64,000 nt of DNA from Paenirhodobacter ferrireducens (lineage in GTDB: Bacteria > Pseudomonadota > Alphaproteobacteria > Rhodobacterales > Rhodobacteraceae): assembly GCF_004022265.1 (NCBI RefSeq), contig NZ_SAVB01000005.1, forward strand, positions 1 to 64,000. The letters are read 5' to 3'. The stretch's first letter is position 1, and the number at the start of each line of letters is the position of its first letter. Made by a program: the position numbers and the translations under genes. This document shows, in pieces, positions 8,719 to 17,104 of this stretch. The notes below the pieces were generated by a model. It was given only the letters and a program-made list of their open reading frames with translations. It had not been told where the DNA came from and ran no database searches.

Positions 8719-10191
8719 TTACTCCGTCCAGTGCACCTGGGTCAGGTCGTTCGCGGGCGTCGGCGCGTTCAGCCACAGACCTTCGAGTTTCGCATTCGCG
8801 ACGCCGGTCTTCGCCAGCTGGAACAGGTAGGCGTTGACGTAATCGCGCGCGATCGTCTCCTCGGCGCGCTGCGTCAGCGTGCGGCGCGTGGCGGGATCCG
8901 TGGCGCGGTCGAGCTCGCTCATCAGCGAGACGAAATCGGGGTTGTTGTAGCCGAAGTAGTAATCCGGCCGCGCGTAGATGTTGATGTCGGCGGGCTCGGT
9001 GTGGCTGACGATGGTCAGGTCGAAATCATGGCCCTTGAACACCTGCTCGAGCCACTGCGCCCATTCGAGATTGGTGATCTCGGTCTTGATCCCCACGGCG
9101 GCGAGCTCCGCCGCGACGATCTCGCCGCCGCGCCGGGCATAGGTCGGCGGCGGCAGGGCAAGGCGCAGCGTCAGCCCTTCGGCTCCGGCCGCGGCCAGCA
9201 GGGCCTTCGACTTCCCGGGATCATAGGCGGAAAGCGCCGTCAGATCCTCGTAATCGGGATTGTGCGGGGCGAAATGGGTGCCGATCGGCGTGCCGTAACC
9301 GAACATCGCGCCGTCGATGATGTCCTGACGGTTGAGCGCATGGGCGATCGCCTCGCGCACCTGCACGTTGTTCAGCGGCGGGGTGCGGTTGTTCATCGCG
9401 AGGATGGTCTCGCCCTCGGTGGTGCCGACCATCACCTTGAAGCGCGGATCGGCCTGAAACTGCACCAGAGTCTCGGGGGCGGGGAAGTTCGGGAAGGCGT
9501 CGACATCGCCCGACATCACCGCCGCGAAGGCCGCGGTCGGGTCGGCGATGAAGCGGAAGGTGGCCTTGGCGAGCGCCGGCTTCGCGCCCCAATAGCCCGG
9601 ATAGGCCGTCAGCGTGACGTGATCGCCCTGCACCCAGTCGGCAAGCGCGAAGGGGCCGGTGCCGACGGGATGCGTGGCCTCGGTCGCGACGCTCTCGGGG
9701 GCGACGATCACCGCATCCCCCCAGGCCATCTTTGCCGGGAAGGCGCCGTCCGGGGCGCTCAGCACCACCTTCACCGTCGCCGGGTCGATCACCTCGACCG
9801 CGGCGATGCCGGCGAAGAGCGCCTTTTGCGCATTGGCGCTGTCCTCGGCGCGGGCGCGGTCGAGGCTGAACTTCACGTCCTCGGCGTCGAAGCCGGTGCC
9901 GTCGTGGAAGGTCGCGCCGGTGACCAGGTGGAAAGTGTAGCTGGTACCGTCCTCCGACACCTCCCAGCTGCGGGCGAGCGCGGGCAGCACCGCGCCATCG
10001 GGGCCGAACCGGGTCAGCCCCTCGAAGAGGTTCGCATAGACCACCTCGTCGATCGCCGCGGCGGCGCCTGCGGTCGGGTCGAGGTTCGGCGGTTCCAGCA
10101 CCATGCCCAGGGTGACGGCATCGGGCGCGGCGATGGCGGCGGTTGCCGAAAGCGCAAGGGCGGCAAGGGCCGCAGTCAGGCGATGGGGCAT
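8719..10191 (-). CDS. ABC transporter substrate-binding protein, family 5 (peptide/nickel type)
   Basis: 490 residues with a Sec signal peptide (cleaved near residue 21). The fold is the large periplasmic SBP_bac_5 type, shown by VYANLFEGLTRFGPDGAVLP, the segment FHDGTGFDAEDVKFSLDRA, the HPVGTGPFALADW motif and VREAIAHALNRQDI. Such proteins capture di- or oligopeptides or other organic ligands for Dpp/Opp-type importers. The ATG at 10191 is preceded by GGAG. No permease or ATPase gene is next to it, and the only partner is the cupin gene downstream. It is either an orphan receptor feeding a transporter encoded elsewhere or the remnant of a split operon. It diverges from panB. Confidence 0.92.
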   Translation of the reverse strand: MPHRLTAALAALALSATAAIAAPDAVTLGMVLEPPNLDPTAGAAAAIDEVVYANLFEGLTRFGPDGAVLPALARSWEVSEDGTSYTFHLVTGATFHDGTGFDAEDVKFSLDRARAEDSANAQKALFAGIAAVEVIDPATVKVVLSAPDGAFPAKMAWGDAVIVAPESVATEATHPVGTGPFALADWVQGDHVTLTAYPGYWGAKPALAKATFRFIADPTAAFAAVMSGDVDAFPNFPAPETLVQFQADPRFKVMVGTTEGETILAMNNRTPPLNNVQVREAIAHALNRQDIIDGAMFGYGTPIGTHFAPHNPDYEDLTALSAYDPGKSKALLAAAGAEGLTLRLALPPPTYARRGGEIVAAELAAVGIKTEITNLEWAQWLEQVFKGHDFDLTIVSHTEPADINIYARPDYYFGYNNPDFVSLMSELDRATDPATRRTLTQRAEETIARDYVNAYLFQLAKTGVANAKLEGLWLNAPTPANDLTQVHWTE

Positions 10192-10370
10192 CGGATCTCC
10201 TCGGGCGCGCCGGCAGGGCGCGGTTCGCGCCATGATTGAGGCGAAGCCCGCCGGGGATCAAGGAATTTGCGCCGCTGTGCCCGTCGCAACGCAGCGGCAT
10301 GGGGAGGGCGGCCGCCGCGCCGCGGCATTCTTTCTTTGCATTGCCGGGCCCGGAGGATTAAGGCTGCGCC

Positions 10371-10392
10371 CCGAGGAAGAGGAGCCTCGGGA
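10371..10392 (+). other. Small hairpin in the panB leader
   Basis: Inverted repeat CCCGAGG ... CCTCGGG lies 12 bases before the panB start, overlapping the region where the ribosome-binding site GGGGGAAG follows. It could influence translation initiation. No known riboswitch fold is recognised, so the role is open. Confidence 0.3.
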
Positions 10393-10404
10393 CAGGGGGA
10401 AGCC

Positions 10405-11229
10405 ATGAGCGCAACCGCAACCACCCGCCGCCTGATGCCGGCGGAGATCACCGCGATGAAGGGGCGCGCGCCCGTCGTCTGCCTGACCGCCTACACCACG
10501 CCCGTCGCACGTCTGGCCGATGCGAGCTGCGATGTGCTGCTTGTCGGGGATTCGCTCGGCATGGTGCTGCACGGCCTGCCGTCGACCCTTGGCGTGACGA
10601 TGGAGATGATGATCCTGCACGGCCAGGCGGTCGCGCGCGGCTCCGAGCGGGCGCTGATCGTCATCGACATGCCCTTTGGCAGCTACGAGGAGGGCCCGGC
10701 ACAGGCGTTCCGCAACGCCGCGCGGCTGATGGCCGAGACCGGCGCAGGCGCCGTGAAGCTCGAGGGCGGGCAGCACATGGCCGAGACCATCGCCTTCCTG
10801 ACCGCCCGCGGCATTCCGGTGATGGCGCATATCGGTCTGACCCCGCAATCGGTGAACACGCTTGGTGGCTACAAGGTGCAGGGGCGCGGCCATGACGCGG
10901 CCCGGCTGCGCGCCGACGCGCTGTCGGTGGCCGCAGCCGGTGCCTTCGCTGTGGTGCTCGAAAAGGTCCCCGCAGCGCTGGCCGCCCAGGTCTCGCGCGA
11001 ACTCGCCATTCCCACGATCGGCATCGGCGCCGGCGTCGATTGCGATGGTCAGGTGCTGGTGATCGACGACATGCTCGGCCTGTTCACCGATTTTCGGCCG
11101 AAATTCGTCAAGCGCTATGCCGAGCTTGGTGCGCAGGCGGCCGAGGCGATCGCCGCCTATGCCGCCGAGGTCCGCTCCCGCGCCTTCCCGGCCCCTGAAC
11201 ATGCCTTTGCCGACGAGGTGAAAAAATGA
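10405..11229 (+). CDS. panB: 3-methyl-2-oxobutanoate hydroxymethyltransferase
   Basis: 274 residues. PanB adds a hydroxymethyl group from 5,10-methylene-tetrahydrofolate to 2-oxoisovalerate, making ketopantoate for pantothenate and CoA synthesis. Family motifs are clear: [28 protein letters not shown] (Mg-binding Asp), [41 protein letters not shown] and [20 protein letters not shown]. The length is normal. The ATG at 10405 follows GGGGGAAG. It overlaps panC by four bases (ATGA), so the two enzymes are translationally coupled. ketopantoate reductase and panD are not in the window. Confidence 0.97.
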   Translation: MSATATTRRLMPAEITAMKGRAPVVCLTAYTTPVARLADASCDVLLVGDSLGMVLHGLPSTLGVTMEMMILHGQAVARGSERALIVIDMPFGSYEEGPAQAFRNAARLMAETGAGAVKLEGGQHMAETIAFLTARGIPVMAHIGLTPQSVNTLGGYKVQGRGHDAARLRADALSVAAAGAFAVVLEKVPAALAAQVSRELAIPTIGIGAGVDCDGQVLVIDDMLGLFTDFRPKFVKRYAELGAQAAEAIAAYAAEVRSRAFPAPEHAFADEVKK

Positions 11230-12065
11230 CCCAGGTGATCCGCTCCTCGGCCGAGCTGCGCGAGAAGGTCGCGGGCTGGAAACGCTCGGGGATGCTGGTC
11301 GGCGTGGTGCCGACGATGGGCGCGCTGCATGACGGCCACCTGTCGCTGGTGCGCGAGGCGCGGCGCCAGTCGGACCGGGTGATCGTGACGATCTTCGTCA
11401 ACCCGATGCAGTTCAACAATGCCGACGATCTGAAGAAATACCCCCGCGACGAGGGCCATGACCTCGCGTTGCTCGATGCCGAGGGGGTCGACGTGCTCTT
11501 CGCCCCCGAGGTCACCGAGGTCTATCCCGAGGGCTTCGCCACCAAGGTCTCGGTTTCGGGCGTGTCGGAACCGCTCGAGGGCGCCTTCCGCCCGGGCCAT
11601 TTCGACGGCGTGGCGACGGTGGTCGCGAAACTCTTCGGCATGACCCAGGCCGGCCGCGCCTTCTTCGGCGAGAAGGACTGGCAGCAGCTGCAGGTGGTGC
11701 GCCGGCTGGTCGAGGATCTGAACATCCCGGTGAGGATTATCGGCTGCCCGACGATCCGCGAAGCCGACGGGCTGGCGATGTCGTCGCGCAACGTGCGGCT
11801 GAGCGCGGCCGAGCGCGCCGCCGCCCCGGCACTGCACCGCATCCTCGAGGCCGCCGCCGCGACGCTGCATGGTGGTGCTTCCGCGCGCGAGACGCTGCTC
11901 GATGCCGAGGCCGAGATCCTGGAGGCTGGGTTCCGCGAGGTCGATTATCTCGACCTGCGCTCGGTCGAGGGGCTGCGCCCGCTCGAGCGCGCCACCGAGC
12001 CCGCCCGTCTGCTCGTCGCCGCCTGGATTGGCGACGTGCGGCTGATCGACAATATCGCGGTCTGA
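11226..12065 (+). CDS. panC: Pantothenate synthetase (pantoate--beta-alanine ligase)
   Basis: 279 residues. PanC condenses pantoate and beta-alanine with ATP, through a pantoyl-adenylate, to give pantothenate. Motifs include [15 protein letters not shown] (HIGH-like nucleotide-binding element), [50 protein letters not shown] and [11 protein letters not shown] (KMSKS-like loop). The length is typical. The start codon overlaps the panB stop by four bases, and no separate promoter is needed. It converges on the M20 peptidase gene, with a large palindromic element in between. Confidence 0.97.
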   Translation: MTQVIRSSAELREKVAGWKRSGMLVGVVPTMGALHDGHLSLVREARRQSDRVIVTIFVNPMQFNNADDLKKYPRDEGHDLALLDAEGVDVLFAPEVTEVYPEGFATKVSVSGVSEPLEGAFRPGHFDGVATVVAKLFGMTQAGRAFFGEKDWQQLQVVRRLVEDLNIPVRIIGCPTIREADGLAMSSRNVRLSAAERAAAPALHRILEAAAATLHGGASARETLLDAEAEILEAGFREVDYLDLRSVEGLRPLERATEPARLLVAAWIGDVRLIDNIAV

Positions 12066-12076
12066 GCTCGGCGCCC

Positions 12077-12180
12077 GGGGGCGCCGCCCCCGGACCCCCG
12101 AGGTATTTCGGGCAAGATGAAATGAACACGGCTTTCATCTTGCCCGAAATACCTCGGGGGGAGCGGGGGGCAGCGCCCCC
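12077..12180. repeat. Intergenic palindrome family, copy 1 (probable bidirectional terminator)
   Basis: Two perfect 28-base arms (12095-12122 and 12133-12160) flank a ten-base loop, each arm beginning CCCCCGAGGTATTTCGGGC from the outside. Outside each arm sits a GC hairpin: GGGGGC-GCC-GCCCCC at 12077-12091 and GGGGGC-AGC-GCCCCC at 12166-12180. The element fills the gap between convergent panC and the M20 gene. A related element with the same architecture lies at 28354-28485. From memory, similar palindromes are frequent between genes in Rhodobacteraceae. Transcription termination or mRNA end protection is the likely role. Confidence 0.8.
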
Positions 12181-12186
12181 TCGCGA

Positions 12187-13464
12187 TCAGGCGAGCAGTT
12201 CTGCCAGCACCAGCGTCAGCACCTTCGCGCTGTCGAGCATGTCCTCGACCCCCACCCATTCGTCGGGCTGATGCGCCAGTTCCAGCTGTCCGGGCCCGTA
12301 GGCGATGCAGTGCTTCAGCCGGCCGATGCGGTCGATGTGCTTCTGGTCATAGGTGCCGGGCGAGACGACATAGCCCGCCTCGCGCCCCAGCACCGCCTCG
12401 ATCGCCGCGGCGGTCGAGCGCACCACCGGCGCGGCGCGCTCGGTCATCGAGGGGATCACCTCGAAGAGCGTGCGGATCTCGTAATCAAACGCGGGCCGGC
12501 GCGCCTTCAGCCCGTCGAGAAGGCGGGTGACCTCGGCCTTCACCTCGTCGAGGTCCTCCTCGATCAGGAAGCGGCGGTCGATCACGATCCGGCAGCGGTC
12601 GGCGACGCAGGGGGCGGGCAGGGCGGTCGAGCCGGGCTCGGGTTCCGCCTCGCCGCCATGGATCGAGTTGATGTTCAACGTCGAGCGCCGCGCCCCTTCG
12701 GGGATCACCGGCATCGCGGTGTGCTTGTGTGCCAGAAGCGGGTAGAGCGTTTCCTCGATCTCGGCCAGCACCGCCCCCATGTGGCGGATCGCACTGTCGC
12801 CGAGGAAGGGCATCGAGCCATGCGCAATGCGTCCCTTCGTCTCGATCTCGGCCCACCACACGCCGCGGTGGCCAAGGCAGATCCGGTCCTTGTGCAAGGG
12901 TTCGGGAATGATCACGTGATCGACCCGGCCGGGCGAGAAATAGCCCCGTTCGGCAAGCCAGGCGACGCCGCCGAAGCCCCCCGATTCCTCGTCCGCCGTC
13001 GCCGAGATCTCGATCGCGCCGACGAAATCGGGGCAGGTGGCGAGGAAGGCCTCGGCGGCGATCACCGCGCTCGCGATTCCGCCCTTCATGTCGCAGGCGC
13101 CGCGGCCATAGATCCGGCCGTCGATCAGCTCTGCCCCGAACGGATCGCGGCTCCAGCCATGGCCGACCTCGACCACGTCGTGATGGCCGTTGAAGTGCAC
13201 GCATTGCCCGGGGCGCTCCCCCTCGCGCCGCGCGACGAGGTTCCAGCGTGGGAAGTCCTCGCAATCACCGGGCGTGCCGGTGGCGCGCAGCAGCTCGACC
13301 GCGAAGCCCTGCCGCGCCAGCCGCTCGGCCAGAAGCTCGCAGATCTCGCGGTAATTGCGCCCGGGCGGGTTCAGCGTCGGCACGCGGATCAGCGCCTGCG
13401 TCAGCGCAATGAGCGCGTCGCGGCGGCTTTCGACCTCGGCCTTGAGACGGGCGGTTCTGTCCAT
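12187..13464 (-). CDS. M20-family deacylase (acetylornithine deacetylase / succinyl-diaminopimelate desuccinylase type)
   Basis: 425 residues. This is a two-zinc amidohydrolase that removes an acyl group from an amino acid or hydrolyses a related amide. Metal ligands are visible in HFNGHHDVVEVG, RGACDMKGG and TADEESGGFGG, and a lid/dimerisation domain follows (AHGSMPFLGDSAI). The family is broad: it could be ArgE-, DapE- or peptidase-like, and no neighbour fixes the substrate, so no symbol is assigned. The ATG at 13464 is the likely start, but no clear Shine-Dalgarno sequence precedes it, so it may be leaderless or start elsewhere. It converges on panC. Confidence 0.88.
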   Translation of the reverse strand: MDRTARLKAEVESRRDALIALTQALIRVPTLNPPGRNYREICELLAERLARQGFAVELLRATGTPGDCEDFPRWNLVARREGERPGQCVHFNGHHDVVEVGHGWSRDPFGAELIDGRIYGRGACDMKGGIASAVIAAEAFLATCPDFVGAIEISATADEESGGFGGVAWLAERGYFSPGRVDHVIIPEPLHKDRICLGHRGVWWAEIETKGRIAHGSMPFLGDSAIRHMGAVLAEIEETLYPLLAHKHTAMPVIPEGARRSTLNINSIHGGEAEPEPGSTALPAPCVADRCRIVIDRRFLIEEDLDEVKAEVTRLLDGLKARRPAFDYEIRTLFEVIPSMTERAAPVVRSTAAAIEAVLGREAGYVVSPGTYDQKHIDRIGRLKHCIAYGPGQLELAHQPDEWVGVEDMLDSAKVLTLVLAELLA

Positions 13465-13595
13465 GCGCAAAGGCTAGCGCTGCCAATTGCCGCGGTAAAC
13501 CGGAAAGGGTGGCGGGGCAGGGGCGTTTTCGATAGCGTGCCGGCAAGAGGCCGGCGCCGCGATCGCAGGGGCTGGCGGGGCAAGGGTGGGGCGAG

Positions 13596-13904
13596 ATGAA
13601 CCTCTTCGTGATCTTTCTGGTGGTGATTTCGCTCGTCATGGCGCTGTGGCTTGCGCGCGCGGACTGGGCGAAGATGCTGGCGCTGGTGCCGCTCGGGGCG
13701 CTGGTGCCCGGGTTCTACGGCGCGGCAGTCAACTGCGGGATCGGCTTTCTGGCCGATATCCTCGGGGAAGGCGCCTGCACGGGCGGCGCGACGCCGCGCG
13801 CGGCCTTCGCGGCGCTGTACGTGATCTCGATCCCGATGGTGCTGGCCGGCGGCGTGGTGTTCAAGCTGATCGGCCTTGGCCTGTCGCGCCGCCGCACGGC
13901 CTGA
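13596..13904 (+). CDS. Small membrane protein, unknown function
   Basis: 102 residues, not recognised. Hydrophobic segments at ~2-20 (LFVIFLVVISLVMALWL), 27-45 and 73-95 suggest three membrane spans. The central loop carries two cysteines (VNCGIGF and GEGACTGG) that would face the periplasm and could pair. GGGGCGAG precedes the ATG at 13596. It is the first of three consecutive genes for small membrane proteins (13596-14859) with gaps of only 7-15 bases, so they are probably one operon, the last encoding DUF1523. Confidence 0.75.
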   Translation: MNLFVIFLVVISLVMALWLARADWAKMLALVPLGALVPGFYGAAVNCGIGFLADILGEGACTGGATPRAAFAALYVISIPMVLAGGVVFKLIGLGLSRRRTA

Positions 13905-13919
13905 GCCGGGGAGGGGGCA

Positions 13920-14198
13920 ATGATCGGTTTCCTGCGCTGTGCGGTCTTCGGGCTGGGCGCGCTTGCGGTCCTGTTCTGGCTGGTGCGGATCTACGCCCGC
14001 TCGCTGCGCCGCGAGGCGCTCGAGAAGCACTGGGCGCGGGAAAGTGCGGCGGGAGTGGACCTCGGCCCGTGCGATGCCTATGTCGAGGCCGGAATGCAGG
14101 ACTATGAGCACGGGCTGATGCGGCGGCTGGTCTGGCTCGTCTTCATCCTTCCGATCGTGATTTTTGCGGTCGTGGTCTTTGTCATGAACTATCGGTGA
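13920..14198 (+). CDS. Small two-span membrane protein, unknown function
   Basis: 92 residues with membrane segments at ~4-22 (FLRCAVFGLGALAVLFWLV) and ~69-88 (LVWLVFILPIVIFAVVVFV). Between them lies a charged, probably cytoplasmic loop rich in Arg, Glu and Lys (RREALEKHWARES). The family is not recognised. GGGGAGGGGGC precedes the ATG at 13920. It starts 15 bases after the preceding membrane-protein gene and ends 7 bases before the DUF1523 gene. Co-transcription with both is very likely, and the conserved order, rather than the sequence, is the best clue to a shared envelope role. Confidence 0.75.
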   Translation: MIGFLRCAVFGLGALAVLFWLVRIYARSLRREALEKHWARESAAGVDLGPCDAYVEAGMQDYEHGLMRRLVWLVFILPIVIFAVVVFVMNYR

Positions 14199-14205
14199 GG
14201 CGATC

Positions 14206-14859
14206 ATGCGCTATGTGAAATGGGCTTTCTGGACGGTGATCGTGCTCGTGGTCGGTGGGTTTCTGCACTACACGCTGCCCCAGCATGACATCGTGCGCGT
14301 CGTCGGCACCTATCAGGAACGACAGGACCTGACCGACTGGACGCGGATCTTCTGGTCGACGCCCGACGATCAGTCCGGCACGCTGACGAACCGCGACGTG
14401 CAGTTCATCCAGGCGATCCGGGCGAACGGCAAGCCGATGGTCTATCGCAACGAGGATACCGGCTGGCGCTGGCCGCCCTATTTCAAGTTCGACACCGCGA
14501 CGCTGCAGACCCAAGCCGACGACCTGCGCTCGACCGCCGAGGCGCCGAAATGGGCGGTCGTCACCCATTACGGCTGGCGCAACCAGTTCCTGTCGATCTT
14601 CCCGAATGCGGTCGGCATCCGGCCGGTGGCGGGGCCCGACGTGCGGATCATCCCCTGGGTGAACATCGTGATCCTTGGCGGGCTGCTGGTGCTGATCCTG
14701 CTCATTCGCGCGATGTGGCGGCAGTTCCGCGAACGCACCATCGAGCCGCTGATCGACGAGGCCGCCGACAAGTGGGATGAGCTCGGCGACCGGGCCGAGG
14801 CGATGGACGGCAAGGCGCGCGGCTTCTGGGCGCGGCTGGTCGGGCGCGGCCGGAAGTAA
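14206..14859 (+). CDS. DUF1523 family membrane protein
   Basis: 217 residues. Membrane segments are at ~5-23 and ~149-167, with a periplasmic domain between them. The signature of DUF1523 is visible: HYTLPQHDIVRVVGTY near the N-terminus, then MVYRNEDTGWRWPPYFKFD, VVTHYGWRNQFLSIFPN and VRIIPWVNI. The C-terminal tail is charged and helical. The family is, to my knowledge, largely confined to Rhodobacterales and its function is unknown. Third gene of a three-gene membrane-protein operon. A strong terminator at 14877 closes the unit. Confidence 0.88.
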   Translation: MRYVKWAFWTVIVLVVGGFLHYTLPQHDIVRVVGTYQERQDLTDWTRIFWSTPDDQSGTLTNRDVQFIQAIRANGKPMVYRNEDTGWRWPPYFKFDTATLQTQADDLRSTAEAPKWAVVTHYGWRNQFLSIFPNAVGIRPVAGPDVRIIPWVNIVILGGLLVLILLIRAMWRQFRERTIEPLIDEAADKWDELGDRAEAMDGKARGFWARLVGRGRK

Positions 14860-14876
14860 GTCATTGGTCAGATCGG

Positions 14877-14905
14877 AAAAGGCCCGGGAGATCCCGGGCC
14901 TTTTT
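14877..14905. terminator. Bidirectional rho-independent terminator
   Basis: AAAA, then an 8-bp perfect stem GGCCCGGG-AGAT-CCCGGGCC, then TTTTT. It has A/T runs on both sides and lies between the convergent DUF1523 and ALDH-like genes, so it can serve both strands. The T-run touches the stop codon of the minus-strand gene. Confidence 0.93.
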
Positions 14906-17097
14906 CATGCGCCGTAGGGCAGCCAGATCGTCTTGTGCTGCTGAGCCTGGGCCAGCGTCGCGCGGATCGGCGCGGCGGCCCAGTCCTGCGGAACGGGGCA
15001 CCAGACGGGCTTGAGCGAGGCGGCGGTGTCGGCGCGTAGCCGCGCCGCGGTCTCGGGCGTGCCGCAATACCACAGCGCCGCGACCTCGTCGTGACCGGCG
15101 AGCACCGAGGCCAGCGCGTCGCGCGGGCCGGACACGAAGGTCGCCACCCCGGCCGGCAGGCCCGCGCTGGCGAAGACCTGCGCAAGCTCCGTCGCGGCGG
15201 CGGGGAAAGCCTCGGCCGGGATCGCGACGACGCGGTTGCCGGCGGCAATCGCGGGCAGCACCAGCGCGGCAAGGCCCAGAAGCGGTTGCGCGGTCTGGCT
15301 CGCGATGCCGATCACGCCAAGAGGCTCGGCGCGGAGCAGTGTCTGCATCTGCGCCCCGGTCGCGGCCAGATGGCCCGCGCCCGCATCGGCCAGCGCCGCG
15401 GCGCGGACGGCAAGCTCGACCGTCGCCGCGACCTCGGCCGGGTCATGGCCCGCGTCGTGCAGCCGCGCGGCGAGCTCGGTGCGGCGTCGCGACAGGGTCT
15501 CTGCGATGGACTGGAGCACCCGTGCCCGGCCGTGGCCCGACATCTTCGCCCAGCCCGCGGCCTTCTGCGCCGCCTCGACGGCGCCGGGGATCGTGCCGGG
15601 GCCCGGCGCCGGGGCGGCATCGAGCCCCCCCGTCGCCGCCTCGGGCAGGGCCCTCGGGGGCAGGGGGGCGAGGGCGGCCTCGAAGCCCGTGGCGCCGAAG
15701 CCGCTGTCGCGGCGCGCACCCGCGGGCGCGGCGGCGTCGAAAATCGCGGTGCTGTTGATCCAGACCGTGGCCGTGTGCAGCCGCGCGGCGATGTCGGTGG
15801 CAAGGGTGATGTTTTCCGACCAGACCGAGGCGGCGGCGCCGAAGCGGCTGGCATTCGCGAGCTCGACCGCCTCGGCGGGCGTGCGGAAGCTCATCAGCGT
15901 CGCGACGGGGCCGCGCAGCGGCGTCGCGTTGAGCGGGGTTGCCGGGGCGGTGCCCAGAAGGAGCGTCGGGGCGACGAAGGCGCCGGTCTCGGGCGGGGCG
16001 CTTGCGGGGCGGAGTGCCTGCGCGCCCTCGGCCTCGGTCGCCGCGATTAGGGCGGCGAGGCGGGTGGCCTCGGCCTCGGAGACCAGCGCGCCGATGTCGC
16101 TGCCCCTGGCGAGCGGGTCGCCCACCTGCAGCTTCGCGAGGCGGGCCGTGAGGCGGGCGGTGAAGGGCTCGGCCACCGCTTCCGCGACCAGCAGCCGCGC
16201 CCCGGCCGAAGGGAGCTGGCCGCCCGCCAGCCAGCCTGCCACCACGCCCTCGACCGCGGCGTCGAGATCGGCGTCGGGGAAGACGAGGACGGGGCTGCTG
16301 CCGTCGAGTCTGAGGCTCAGCGCCGGGCCGTGCGGGGCGCTGGCGCGGCGTGCGGCGCGGCCGGCCTCGGTCGTGCCGGCGAAGATCAGCCGGTCGAGAT
16401 CGGCGCCCGCAAGGGCAAGGGCCGTGTCGGCATCGCCGGTGACGGTGTTCACCACGCCCGCGGGCAGGCCGGCCTCGGTGAAGATCTCGGCCAGCGCGAG
16501 GGCGGTCAGCGGTGCCTCGGGCGCGGGCACGACGACGACAGTGCCGCCCGCGGCGAGCACCGGGGCGATCGCGGTTGCAAGCCCCGTCAGCGGTAGCGCG
16601 GGGGCCAGAACGACGCCGGTCACCGCATGGGGGGCGCGGCCGGGATGATCCATGCCACGCAGCGCCGCGCGGCCGGCGGCGTGCTGCAACGCCCGCACCG
16701 CCTGCGCGAGGTCGGGATCGCGGCTTTCGCGGATCGGCGTGCCGGTGTCGAGCGTGGCAAGACCGGCCAGGAACGAGGCGCGTTTCTGCAGCTGGCGCGC
16801 GAGGGCATGAAGCGCCTCGGCGCGGGCCTGATCGGGCAGCGCCGCCCAGCCGGCTTGCGCCGCGCGGGCGGCGGCGAGCGCCGCGGCGATGTCCTCGGCA
16901 CTGCCCCGCGCCACCTCGGCGAGCACCGCGCCGGTGGCCGGGTTCTGCACCGTGCGCACGGCGCTCGAGGCGGTGAAGGCGCCGGCGATGAAATGGCCGA
17001 AGCGGCCGTGCGTGGCAAGCCAGGCGCGGACCTCGGCCGGGGTCTCGGTGCCGGGGCCATAGTCCATCGTCTCGAGGATCTCTTTCACGGTGACCAT
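14905..17097 (-). CDS. Two-domain aldehyde-dehydrogenase-like protein (ALDH16-like) lacking catalytic residues
   Basis: 730 residues. Residues ~30-480 form a full ALDH fold and ~495-730 a second, truncated ALDH-like domain, the arrangement of the ALDH16 family. The usual active-site features are missing. GQxC is GQLPSAGAR (Pro296 where the nucleophile should be), LELGG is LRLDG (Arg263 for the general-base Glu), the NAD-contact KPA is VPA, and the PWN element is PAL. The only two cysteines lie near the C-terminus (YCGTPE, WCPVP). It is therefore probably not an aldehyde dehydrogenase. The ATG at 17097 follows GAGGG overlapping the deoC stop, so it is co-translated with deoC. Confidence 0.85.
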   Translation of the reverse strand: MVTVKEILETMDYGPGTETPAEVRAWLATHGRFGHFIAGAFTASSAVRTVQNPATGAVLAEVARGSAEDIAAALAAARAAQAGWAALPDQARAEALHALARQLQKRASFLAGLATLDTGTPIRESRDPDLAQAVRALQHAAGRAALRGMDHPGRAPHAVTGVVLAPALPLTGLATAIAPVLAAGGTVVVVPAPEAPLTALALAEIFTEAGLPAGVVNTVTGDADTALALAGADLDRLIFAGTTEAGRAARRASAPHGPALSLRLDGSSPVLVFPDADLDAAVEGVVAGWLAGGQLPSAGARLLVAEAVAEPFTARLTARLAKLQVGDPLARGSDIGALVSEAEATRLAALIAATEAEGAQALRPASAPPETGAFVAPTLLLGTAPATPLNATPLRGPVATLMSFRTPAEAVELANASRFGAAASVWSENITLATDIAARLHTATVWINSTAIFDAAAPAGARRDSGFGATGFEAALAPLPPRALPEAATGGLDAAPAPGPGTIPGAVEAAQKAAGWAKMSGHGRARVLQSIAETLSRRRTELAARLHDAGHDPAEVAATVELAVRAAALADAGAGHLAATGAQMQTLLRAEPLGVIGIASQTAQPLLGLAALVLPAIAAGNRVVAIPAEAFPAAATELAQVFASAGLPAGVATFVSGPRDALASVLAGHDEVAALWYCGTPETAARLRADTAASLKPVWCPVPQDWAAAPIRATLAQAQQHKTIWLPYGA

Positions 17098-17104
17098 CTT
17101 TCCC

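Noticed and set aside
14905-17097. Annotation as an active acetaldehyde dehydrogenase partner of DeoC
   Set aside because: Both catalytic residues and the cofactor lysine are absent in the translated sequence, checked at the codon level around 16205-16230.
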